Positions 1 through 6,231 of a stretch of 10,022 nt of DNA are shown here, in pieces. Under the pieces are notes generated by a model. That model made no database searches. It was given only the letters and a program-made list of their open reading frames with translations, and was not told the DNA's origin. The DNA is taken from NCBI GenBank assembly GCA_030612305.1, contig JAUWOG010000043.1:1-10022 (forward strand), given 5' to 3'. Numbering within the stretch: the stretch's first letter is position 1; each line of letters starts with the position of its first letter. Source of the DNA: Armatimonadota bacterium. Lineage in GTDB: Bacteria; Armatimonadota; Zipacnadia; Zipacnadales; UBA11051. A program made the translations under genes and the position numbers.

Positions 1-2
1 GC

Positions 3-515
3 TTCATTCTCGACAAGGAGATGGAGGGCTACTCCGTCGGTAAGAAAGAGAACAAGTTAGGGTTGCGCGGCTCAGATACGGCGACGTTACACTTCGACGA
101 CGTCACGGTGACCGACGACTACCTCCTGGGCGAAATCGGCGAAGGGTTCAAGCAGATGCTGATCACGCTCGATGGTGGGCGCATCTCTATCGGCGCCATG
201 GCTCTTGGACTTGCGCAGGGAGCGCTTGATTGCGCGCTCAAGTACGCCGCAGTTACCAAACAGAACGGCAAACCGATCGGACTTCGGCAGGCGATTGGTT
301 TTGAACTGGCCACGATCGCCACCGAGATTGAGGCCGCCCGACTTCTCATCTATGAAGCGTCGATGATGAAGGACGCCAAGGTGCCGTTCTCGCGCACTTC
401 GGCGATGGCCGCGGTTGTCCCGACACCGTGGGTTGCCACCGGCTCGTCACCGATCTCAGGTCCCTCGCGGATGAGGACGATGCCGAACTCGCTGTCCTGC
501 TCCGCGCAGTACTGA
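3..515 (+). CDS. Acyl-CoA dehydrogenase, internal/C-terminal fragment (5' end outside window, 3' end replaced)
   Basis: The reading frame is open from base 3 (F-I-L-D-K-E-M-E-G-Y) and continues from upstream of the window. Family hallmarks are the KLGLRGSDTATLHFDDV segment, GEIGEGFKQML, the DGGRISIGAMALGLAQGALDCAL helix, and the IEAARLLIYEASMMKD helix of the C-terminal bundle. Acyl-CoA dehydrogenases are FAD enzymes that make the alpha-beta double bond of acyl-CoA thioesters in beta-oxidation or amino-acid breakdown. Resemblance holds to about base 410 (VPFSRTSAMA). The family would continue with a K-L-F-A-S-E-like helix, but the frame here goes into unrelated sequence and stops at 515. That tail is antisense to a LON-domain gene. 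The last 90 or so residues are missing, including the helix that carries the catalytic glutamate in medium-chain-type enzymes. The chain end is therefore an artefact of a join, real or from assembly. Substrate cannot be told. Confidence 0.85.
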   Translation, partial: FILDKEMEGYSVGKKENKLGLRGSDTATLHFDDVTVTDDYLLGEIGEGFKQMLITLDGGRISIGAMALGLAQGALDCALKYAAVTKQNGKPIGLRQAIGFELATIATEIEAARLLIYEASMMKDAKVPFSRTSAMAAVVPTPWVATGSSPISGPSRMRTMPNSLSCSAQY

Positions 516-616
516 GCCATCTGCAGGTAGTGCGGCTCCCACAGCGCCAGAGGGATTGGCATTCCCGGGAACACCACAGTATTCAACGGCATCAAGGGTA
601 ATCTTAGAAGCGCCAT
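350..616 (-). CDS. LON substrate-binding-domain protein, N-terminal fragment
   Basis: The first ~78 residues match the start of the LON (Lon protease N-terminal / PUA-like) domain: LPLMPLNTVVFPGMPIPLALWEPHY, then FGIVLIREGPEIG, then the VGTTAAIAEVRENGT strand. This domain binds substrate in Lon proteases and also occurs alone in proteins of about 200 residues. Because the domain starts at residue 4, either is possible. The ATG at 616 has GAGGTC about 12 nt upstream (629-634), a slightly long spacing. After NGT (base ~381) the family pattern is lost, and the frame ends at 350 inside sequence that belongs to the acyl-CoA dehydrogenase on the other strand. More than half of even a stand-alone LON protein is missing. 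The piece is truncated by the join near 380-412 and is probably not functional as it stands. Confidence 0.75.
   Translation of the reverse strand: MALLRLPLMPLNTVVFPGMPIPLALWEPHYLQMAQYCAEQDSEFGIVLIREGPEIGDEPVATHGVGTTAAIAEVRENGTLASFIIDAS
380..412. other. Junction of two truncated, head-on genes
   Basis: The plus frame reads as native acyl-CoA dehydrogenase up to about 410, and the minus frame reads as native LON domain down to about 381. Beyond these points each frame is antisense to the other gene and has no family character. The break lies somewhere in this overlap. Either a rearrangement (inversion or deletion end) or an inverted chimera from amplification or assembly would produce it. No insertion sequence, inverted repeat or target duplication is visible. 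Confidence 0.7.
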
Positions 617-645
617 CGGTTATTCACTGACCTCGTTGGCGTGTA

Positions 646-676
646 TTGCTCGCAGAGCTGCTGTTTCTGGTATAAT
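646..676 (+). promoter_or_regulatory. Extended -10 promoter for the RtcB-like gene
   Basis: TGGTATAAT at 668-676 is a perfect -10 with the TG extension. The nearest -35-like hexamer, TTGCTC at 646-651, is weak and 19 nt away. The start of transcription would be near 683, giving a 5' UTR of about 55 nt before the ATG at 737. The same TGnTATAAT form appears in the tRNA-Ala promoter of this window. Confidence 0.6.
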
Positions 677-736
677 ACCCACTGGGGAACGCTACCACCT
701 TCAAAGTCTGCTCAATAAGATTGTTGGCACAACGAT

Positions 737-1963
737 ATGAAACCTGAAGAGATCCTGCAAGCTGCCCGCCTGCGGATATTCTCTCTGGCACTGAATGACG
801 CCGCAGCCAAGTTGAGCGAGGCCAACATGGCCTACGGGCTGGCGAAGATCAACTACGTGCTGGCAGAGCTCGGCTACGAAGCGGACGCCCTCTTCATCGG
901 CAGCCCGGACACGACGATTACGCGCAACTCGGCCCGCTGGAGCGCCGGCTTCGGCTACGGCGGCAAGCTACAGTGGGGCCCCGGCGATCGCCCGGTGGTG
1001 GTCCTCGACGCCAAGCCGAATGTCTGCGGGATGCTCGTCGGAGCCCTGCAGAGCCTGCCATCGGTGGACGAGGTGATTCGCGACCTCCACCGGCTGCAGC
1101 ACTCCCACATGACTGTCCGCGACATCGAGATCGAGTGGGACCTGCACAAGGGCAATCACTTCATTGACCTGTGCGCTCTGGAGCCGGCGGTGCCGGGAGT
1201 CGAGTTCCCGCCCTACGCCTTCGTGCTGCACTCGTCGGCACCGGAGTTGAGAGGCGACAGCTCGCTGGGCATGGGTCTGTACTGGGATGAATCGGCGGCG
1301 CTTGCCTCGCGCTTCCAAGTGTTCGACACGCCGTGGGGAGAGCTGCATATCCTGCTGGACGATGACGCGGCCGAGTTCACGCAGTTCTCGCTGACAGCCG
1401 AGCAGTTTGCGAAGGAGCGTCGTCTGGCAGTCGCCCGGGAACTCTTCGGCGAATTCCAACTCATTGCGAATGCGACGCACCAGGGCATGAGCGATGCCAA
1501 CACGGTCTATCTCGGCTGCCATGACTCGCTTGATCCGACGGCGGAGTACCTTCCGATTATGGTGCGGGGGGACCTGCCGGGCTACCTCTTCGAGGGACTG
1601 CCGAACCTGTCGGAGGGCGTAATCCGGCAGATGGGCTTCCATGACCGCGCCGTGGAACTCAACGCGCTGGCAGCGCTGCGGAATGCGAATATCATTCCTC
1701 ACGGGGCCGGCTATGCGCTTCCGCACTTCCGCGATGTGGTGCGCGTCATTGACCTCGGCGACCATCGCAGCTTCGAGATGTCAGTGGCACCGGCAACTAC
1801 GAACGAAGCCGGCCTCCATGTGCAGGATGGGACCGAGATTATCACCGATACGCACGACCTGCCGCAGAAATACCGCGGCCGTCAGGGCGTGTTCAAAACC
1901 ATCGAGTGCGGTCTCGGCCTGTTAGTGGCGAAGGTGACGCCGCTGCATGTTATCAAGGTCTGA
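737..1963 (+). CDS. Divergent RtcB-like protein (RNA ligase family fold)
   Basis: This 408-residue protein is about as long as E. coli RtcB, a GTP- and Mn-dependent ligase joining RNA 2',3'-cyclic phosphate or 3'-phosphate ends to 5'-OH ends. Landmarks occur in RtcB order: VCGML with C97 (metal cysteine), KGNHFIDL with N140/H141, FVLHSSA with H165 (the HxGSR position), NATHQ with H248, VYLGCHDSLDPTA where RtcB has VxxRKGAxxA, LPIMVRGDLPGYLFEGL where RtcB has xxIPGSMGxxSYxxxGL, IPHGAGYALP with H322 at the guanylylated histidine, and a C-terminus YRGRQGVFKTIECGLG...PLHVIKV resembling YKDIDxVxxxxxxL...PLxxxKG. Several signature residues differ: P94 replaces the metal Asp three before the Cys, RKG is lost, GSMG is GDLP, and Arg after HGAG is Tyr. 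It may therefore have changed or lost ligase activity. The ATG lacks a clear SD. The assignment rests on motif order read by eye. Confidence 0.65.
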   Translation: MKPEEILQAARLRIFSLALNDAAAKLSEANMAYGLAKINYVLAELGYEADALFIGSPDTTITRNSARWSAGFGYGGKLQWGPGDRPVVVLDAKPNVCGMLVGALQSLPSVDEVIRDLHRLQHSHMTVRDIEIEWDLHKGNHFIDLCALEPAVPGVEFPPYAFVLHSSAPELRGDSSLGMGLYWDESAALASRFQVFDTPWGELHILLDDDAAEFTQFSLTAEQFAKERRLAVARELFGEFQLIANATHQGMSDANTVYLGCHDSLDPTAEYLPIMVRGDLPGYLFEGLPNLSEGVIRQMGFHDRAVELNALAALRNANIIPHGAGYALPHFRDVVRVIDLGDHRSFEMSVAPATTNEAGLHVQDGTEIITDTHDLPQKYRGRQGVFKTIECGLGLLVAKVTPLHVIKV

Positions 1964-1981
1964 AGCGGCCTGGTGGCAGGT

Positions 1982-2007
1982 GAAGCCCGTCGGCACGAGA
2001 GGGCTTC
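1982..2007. terminator. Inverted repeat between convergent genes, possible bidirectional terminator
   Basis: GAAGCCC (1982-1988) and GGGCTTC (2001-2007) form a perfect 7-bp stem with a 12-nt loop. It lies 18 bases after the RtcB-like stop codon and directly beyond the stop of the convergent ABM-like gene. There is no clear U-tract on either side, so termination is suggested mainly by position. Confidence 0.45.
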
Positions 2008-2008
2008 G

Positions 2009-2299
2009 TCAGTCCAGCGTTCCCTTGTCCACCTCGACGAGGTAGAGCAGCTCCCCCATCTGGGTAACGCCATTGCACCGATTCAGTTCCTGCATCTCCT
2101 CGGATTCGAGGAATGCTCTAGCCGTCTCGACGCTTTCCCACTCCACGAGAATGACGAAGCTGTCAGGATCATCGTGGGCGTGGAATATCTGATAGGCTCC
2201 CTGGCCGCTCTCCTTGCGTGCGGCCCTGGCACCATCGAAGTCTGCCTTCCACTTTGCATAGTCCTCGACTCTGAGTCCGATGGCAAGCGCGTACGCCAT
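2009..2299 (-). CDS. Small dimeric alpha/beta-barrel protein, ABM-like
   Basis: This 96-residue protein has the beta-alpha-beta-beta-alpha-beta pattern of ferredoxin-like dimeric barrels of the antibiotic-biosynthesis-monooxygenase type. An N-terminal strand (YALAIGLRV) is followed by the DYAKWKADFDGARAARKE helix, the YQIFHAHDDPDSFVILVEWES strand pair, and the ETARAFLESEEMQELN helix. The DxxxWKxxFDxxxxxRxxxG and DPDxFxxxxEWESxExARxFxxS patterns are typical of many small uncharacterised members. These often act as stress-related or heme/quinone-modifying enzymes, but no specific activity can be assigned. The start is fixed by a strong SD, AAAGGAGGT at 2308-2316, eight bases before the ATG. It lies 141 bp downstream of the membrane-protein gene, so it could be last in that operon or have its own transcript. 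Confidence 0.7.
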   Translation of the reverse strand: MAYALAIGLRVEDYAKWKADFDGARAARKESGQGAYQIFHAHDDPDSFVILVEWESVETARAFLESEEMQELNRCNGVTQMGELLYLVEVDKGTLD

Positions 2300-2307
2300 C
2301 CCGTTCG

Positions 2308-2316
2308 ACCTCCTTT
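2308..2316 (-). promoter_or_regulatory. Strong Shine-Dalgarno of the ABM-like gene
   Basis: AAAGGAGGT on the minus strand, 8 nt before the ATG at 2299, is a near-perfect anti-16S match and predicts high translation. I see no convincing promoter in the 141-bp gap to the gene upstream (2300-2440). Confidence 0.7.
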
Positions 2317-2440
2317 ATGTTGATGGAGCACACCCCACTGTGGACACTCTGTTCCGACGCTGTCGCCGGCCGACACGGTCATTGGCAGGCAGACTGTTCA
2401 GGTTCGCTGCATACGGCCGCGCAGCGAGCGTCGAGCCGGG

Positions 2441-3589
2441 CTAGAGGATCATGCGTTTGAGCACGGCCCATTCGACGGCTTTGAGGACATAGGCCAGGCC
2501 GATCATGCCAACGAATATGAAGAAAAACACCTTGACGGTGGGCGTGTTGAGGTAGCTGACCCACTGGTCGGGCCTGACCATGGTGCCGTAGGCGAGGCGT
2601 GCGAGCAGGCCGGCCATGAAGTCAATGACCGCACCGTAGATGGCAGTGAGCGGCTTGTAGAGAAAGAAGAGTCCGACGAAGGTGCCGATGATGGCCAGCG
2701 GGTTGATGAGCTTGAACTTCTGGCGCTGGTGCTCGATGAAGATGAGGCACTGACTGCAGGGGATGGTGCGCTCGTCGGAGCCGATTGTGGCGGTGTCAGC
2801 GGCAAGGTCAGAACGGAGATAGGCTTCCGCGGTGATACGCTGTTCGGAGGTTTTCTTGAGCGCTCCCTTGCCGGTGCTCGCCCCGCCGGTGCGGATGAGT
2901 GTCTCGATCAGGCTGGGGTCGCAGTTGCAGCCGTAACCGAAGCGCCAACAGGACTTGTGCGCCTTGTAGGCCGGGCAGATCTCCTTGACGGCATCGTGGC
3001 AGAACGGCATCTCCCAGCAGGCGTCCCAGATGCGGAACCTTGTCCGCGGCTTCTTCTCCGGCGTGATTGCTGCTGTGCCCTCATCAGCCTCGGGTTTGGC
3101 CCTTGCCGAGGTGCTCCTTATCTGGTCAACGACCCCATAGAGAATGCGCAGGGCGACGACGAAGAGTATCGCCATTCCGGCGTTTCTGGACCACTCGTTG
3201 ATTGCGACTGCGGGCGTGCTGGCGGCGTTCTGTAGCCTGGTAGCGACGAGTATCGGCATTCCGAACATCAGCCCGCCGCCGACGATACCGGCCAGCACCG
3301 TGAAGGCGATATCTTCGAGGGTGATCAGGACGACGCAGATGGTTGCCAGGAAGCCCGCGGCGGTCATGATCTCGCCCATGAGGATGAGATTGGCGGCGAC
3401 GCGGCGCATTTGGGCCTGTTCCATCGAGGCGAGCGCGCCGCTAAAAATGCCGTAGAGGATGTATGCCAGAGAGATGCCGAAGGCGAGCAGAGCCAGCCTC
3501 AGCAGTGTATGGCTCCAGGCCGTCACCATGGCCATGAAGTCCACGTGTTCGCGCGTCTGCGCGGTTACTTTGCGTCTCTGCCTTTTCAT
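2441..3589 (-). CDS. Multi-pass membrane protein with cysteine-rich (two-CW-like) insert
   Basis: This 382-residue protein has about seven hydrophobic segments near 26-50, 64-90, 92-117, 136-157, 296-313, 314-335 and 352-371. They flank a polar central region of about 140 residues. That region has a cysteine cluster: C191-W-E, C197, C205-PAY, C214-W, then G-C221-N-C223-D. A CSQC pair (C278, C281) follows just before the fifth membrane segment. The CWE...C...CPAY...CW...G..C order resembles the two-CW motif found near sensor and signalling domains in various bacteria; metal or Fe-S binding is plausible but unproven. Even charge at the N-terminus (MKRQRRK) suggests an inner-membrane protein with a cytosolic start. 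The SD GGAGGAG lies just before the ATG. It starts 72 bp after the second PilT-like gene, so it probably belongs to the same operon. It is not PilC, as I see none of its motifs. Function unknown. Confidence 0.75.
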   Translation of the reverse strand: MKRQRRKVTAQTREHVDFMAMVTAWSHTLLRLALLAFGISLAYILYGIFSGALASMEQAQMRRVAANLILMGEIMTAAGFLATICVVLITLEDIAFTVLAGIVGGGLMFGMPILVATRLQNAASTPAVAINEWSRNAGMAILFVVALRILYGVVDQIRSTSARAKPEADEGTAAITPEKKPRTRFRIWDACWEMPFCHDAVKEICPAYKAHKSCWRFGYGCNCDPSLIETLIRTGGASTGKGALKKTSEQRITAEAYLRSDLAADTATIGSDERTIPCSQCLIFIEHQRQKFKLINPLAIIGTFVGLFFLYKPLTAIYGAVIDFMAGLLARLAYGTMVRPDQWVSYLNTPTVKVFFFIFVGMIGLAYVLKAVEWAVLKRMIL

Positions 3590-3599
3590 CCGCTCTCCT

Positions 3600-3618
3600 C
3601 CGCCGGCATTCCGGGCGG
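3600..3618 (-). promoter_or_regulatory. Small hairpin just upstream of the membrane-protein SD
   Basis: CCGCC (3600-3604) and GGCGG (3614-3618) form a 5-bp GC stem with a 9-nt loop. It abuts the GGAGGAG ribosome-binding site of the 382-residue membrane protein. It could affect translation or mRNA processing between the two genes, but short GC stems are common in DNA of this composition. Confidence 0.25.
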
Positions 3619-3661
3619 CGTCCGCTCGTCCTCACACCGGACATCCGCCACTGCTTGACCT

Positions 3662-4948
3662 CTAGTCGCTGTCGTCAAGGGTCATGTGGAAGTCGTCGGG
3701 CACCAAGTCCGGGTCAATAAAATTCATGAAGTCGGTCTTCTCGTTGGACCGCGTGAACGCATCCATGAAGCTAATCTTGCCCTCGGCGACGAGTGTGGCG
3801 AGGTTGGCCTCAAGCAGTTGCATTCCGAGCGCTGCGCTACTCTGGATGGTGGTACGCATCTGCGAGGTTTTGCGCTCTCTGATAAGGTTGCCGATGGCGG
3901 CCGAACCGGCCGCTTCGCCCATCATTATTTCATACGCTGCAATGCGGCCATCCTTGTCACAGCGCGGCAGCAACTCCTGAGAGATACATGCGGCCAGTGA
4001 GGTGGACAGCATCGCGCGGATCTCTTCCTGCTCCGCGGCCGGGAAGGCCGTAACGAGGCGGTCCACGGTCTTCGGGGCACTGACAGTGTGGAGTGTGCCG
4101 AAGACAAGGTGGCCGGTTTCAGCAGCCTGCAGAGCGGCGCGCATCGTCTCCAGATCCCGCATCTCCCCCACCAGGATGACATCGGGGTCGGAGCGCATGT
4201 TGCGGACGACGGCTTCGGCGAATGTGACCACATCCACTCCCACCTCGCGCTGGTTGATGAGCGCTTTCTTCGACCAGTGGTAGTACTCGATCGGCTCCTC
4301 GATGGTCACGATGTGAACAGCGCGGTTCTCGTTGATCCAGTCAATCATCGAGGCGGTCGTCGTGCTCTTGCCACTGCCGGTCGGCCCGGTGGACAGGATA
4401 ATGCCGCGCGGACGGCTCAGCAGACGCTCCATCATCCTGATGTCGAGGCCGAGTACTTCAAATGGCAGCATCTCGTAGGGGATCATCCGCAGGGAAAGTG
4501 CGGGATGCCCTCTCTGCTTGAAGACGCTGACCCGGAAGCGGGCCAGGTCCTTGAGCGCGTAGGCGATGTCGGCGCCGCCTTCGGAGTGAAAGCGGGCCCA
4601 GTAGCGGCTGTCAGGATCATCTTCGCCCATAAGCGCGGTGACGCCATTGACCATGTCCTGGTGGGTCATCTTCTTGTAGCCGGCCATCTCGATGAGCTGG
4701 CCGTGACGCCTGTAGATGGGGGGGTGGTCGAAGGTGAGATGCAAGTCGGAGGCGTCAATTTTGACACAGTTCTCCATGAGGACATCCATGATCTCGGCGT
4801 CCACGGGGTCGCCGGCCCTCTCCGCAAGGTACTTCTGAGCGCTCACCGTTCGCCGCCACACTTTCTCGTCGGGTCTGCGGCTTTCGAGCTGGTCTTCCTT
4901 TTGCGCCTCTTCCTCGACGACCTGCTGAGTGTCCTGTTGCTCTTCCAT
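3662..4948 (-). CDS. PilT/PilU-like type IV pilus retraction ATPase (second copy)
   Basis: This 428-residue secretion-type hexameric ATPase is of the retraction class, which powers pilus disassembly at the inner-membrane base. An acidic, charged N-terminal extension (~1-45) precedes the N-terminal domain with ASDLHLTFDHPPIYRRHGQL (66-85). The ATPase core has a complete Walker A, GPTGSGKST (188-196), an Asp box VTIEEPIEY with Glu in place of the usual Asp (E218), an atypical Walker B DPDVILVGEMRD (254-265) and a His box AAETGHLVFGTLHT (275-288; H280, H287). AIGNLIRERKTSQM (351-364) matches the AIRNLIRE retraction motif well. The C-terminal tail is acidic (DPDLVPDDFHMTLDDSD). This copy keeps the better P-loop and retraction motif of the two tandem ATPases. 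Start: ATG with AGGAAGG upstream at a long spacing of 13 nt. The first ATPase gene ends 100 bp upstream. PilU-like tails suggest a helper role, but that is inference. Confidence 0.9.
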   Translation of the reverse strand: MEEQQDTQQVVEEEAQKEDQLESRRPDEKVWRRTVSAQKYLAERAGDPVDAEIMDVLMENCVKIDASDLHLTFDHPPIYRRHGQLIEMAGYKKMTHQDMVNGVTALMGEDDPDSRYWARFHSEGGADIAYALKDLARFRVSVFKQRGHPALSLRMIPYEMLPFEVLGLDIRMMERLLSRPRGIILSTGPTGSGKSTTTASMIDWINENRAVHIVTIEEPIEYYHWSKKALINQREVGVDVVTFAEAVVRNMRSDPDVILVGEMRDLETMRAALQAAETGHLVFGTLHTVSAPKTVDRLVTAFPAAEQEEIRAMLSTSLAACISQELLPRCDKDGRIAAYEIMMGEAAGSAAIGNLIRERKTSQMRTTIQSSAALGMQLLEANLATLVAEGKISFMDAFTRSNEKTDFMNFIDPDLVPDDFHMTLDDSD

Positions 4949-5048
4949 GAATCATCACCAACCTTCCTGGTAGGATGCACTTGGTGTTGCCGTGATTCCC
5001 GTCTCGCGCAGCCCGACCTACGCGTTCTTGTGTCCTCTTTGCTCGCGA

Positions 5049-6218
5049 TCACTCGCCCTGTCCGCGGCGCTGACGCTGCAATGCTTTGCGTTTGGCTTCT
5101 TCCTTGGCCTTCTGCTGCTCCTCCGCACGGGTCTCGTCGGCCTCCAGCCCGTCGGTCCGCCGCAGCATCTGGCGCATCTCCGTGTAGTTGCCGGCATGGT
5201 GCATGCAGTGGTCGGCGGAAATTTTCTTCGCCTGATACAGTTCCAGCAGCGCCTGATTCATCGTCTGCATCTTGTAGTGTGCGCCCTCCTGAATGGCCCC
5301 ATACATCTCCCCGGGGCTGCCCTCTTCGATGTACTTGGCGACGGTGGCATTGACGCGCAGGATCTCAACGGCGGCGATGCGACCCTTGACATCTGTCCGC
5401 GGGACGAGCGCCTGGGAGATGATGGAGACGAGCGTGCGGCTCAGGCGCATACAGATTTGCTGCTTGTCGTGGGGCGGGTACATGTTGACGATGCGTTCGA
5501 GGGTTTCGGCGGCGCTGGTAGTGTGAACCGTCGAGAAAACCAAATGTCCCGTCTCGGCGGCCTGCATCGCCACTGTCATCGTAGTCACGTCCCGCATCTC
5601 ACCGATGAGGATGATGTCCGGGGCCTGGCGCATGGCGTGCTTGAGCGCGTCCTGGAACTCGTTGGTATCAATGCCCACGGCGCGTTGGCTGACGATGCAG
5701 CTTTTGTCGCGGTGGACGTACTCGATGGGGTCCTCGACGGTGATGATATGGGCTCTGCGCTCGCGGTTAATCAGGTCCAGCATGGCAGCAAGCGTCGTAG
5801 ATTTACCGCAGCCGGTCGGCCACGTGACCAGGACCATCCCCTGTGGCATCATGGCTATCTCATTGAGAACATCCGGGAGGTCGAGGTCCTCGACCGTCAA
5901 GATGTCAAGGGGAATGATACGCATGACGATCGCGTAGGTGCTGCGCTGCCTGAAGATGTTGATACGCAAGCGGCAGACATCTTCGAGCGTCAGCCCGATG
6001 TCTTTCTCCGGATACTCCTGGAACTTGTCCCATTCCGCTTCGGTCATCAGCCCCTTGGCGAGCCCCTCGGTATCTTCTTCGGTGACCACGGGCCGGTCGG
6101 GCATCGTGTGGATGACGCCCTGCAGCTTCACGCAAGGTGGCGCGCCGACTTTCCAGAACACGTCGGATGCCTTCTGTTCCGCACCCCAATTGACCAATTC
6201 CTGCCAGTCATGTGTCAA
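5049..6218 (-). CDS. PilT-like retraction ATPase (first copy) with altered P-loop
   Basis: This 389-residue protein is near the usual PilT size of ~345 plus a tail. The N-terminal domain has the KASDVFWKVGAPPCVKLQG pattern. The core carries a Walker A-like TWPTGCGKSTT (132-142), in which the first Gly of GxxxxGKS is Trp133 and the usual Ser is Cys137, while K139 and S140 remain. The Asp box ITVEDPIEY (159-167), the Walker B DIILIGEMRD (201-210, E207) and the His box AAETGHLVFSTVHT (220-233) are intact. The AIRNLIRE retraction motif is degenerate: TVAKYIEEGSPGEM. A highly charged tail (EEQQKAKEEAKRKALQRQRR) ends the protein. The start is TTG at 6218, chosen because AGGAGG at 6226-6231 sits 7 nt before it and no in-frame ATG fits better. 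The preceding gene stops only 12 bp upstream, so the two are translationally close. Probably a paralogue of the next ATPase; they may form a mixed or paired retraction motor. Confidence 0.88.
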   Translation of the reverse strand: MTHDWQELVNWGAEQKASDVFWKVGAPPCVKLQGVIHTMPDRPVVTEEDTEGLAKGLMTEAEWDKFQEYPEKDIGLTLEDVCRLRINIFRQRSTYAIVMRIIPLDILTVEDLDLPDVLNEIAMMPQGMVLVTWPTGCGKSTTLAAMLDLINRERRAHIITVEDPIEYVHRDKSCIVSQRAVGIDTNEFQDALKHAMRQAPDIILIGEMRDVTTMTVAMQAAETGHLVFSTVHTTSAAETLERIVNMYPPHDKQQICMRLSRTLVSIISQALVPRTDVKGRIAAVEILRVNATVAKYIEEGSPGEMYGAIQEGAHYKMQTMNQALLELYQAKKISADHCMHHAGNYTEMRQMLRRTDGLEADETRAEEQQKAKEEAKRKALQRQRRGQGE

Positions 6219-6225
6219 TTTGCTT

Positions 6226-6231
6226 CCTCCT
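6226..6231 (-). promoter_or_regulatory. Shine-Dalgarno that fixes the TTG start of the first PilT-like gene
   Basis: AGGAGG lies 7 nt before TTG (6216-6218) and touches the stop codon of the upstream gene (6231-6233). This arrangement favours translational coupling and supports TTG rather than a later start. Confidence 0.7.

Noticed and set aside
968..1765. 265-residue minus-strand open frame
   Set aside because: It is antisense to the RtcB-like gene, Arg/His-rich and without motifs; the plus strand has promoter, start and family landmarks.
2300..2440. Promoter or gene in the gap before the ABM-like gene
   Set aside because: Apart from the SD at 2308-2316 I see no convincing -10/-35 pair or coding frame.
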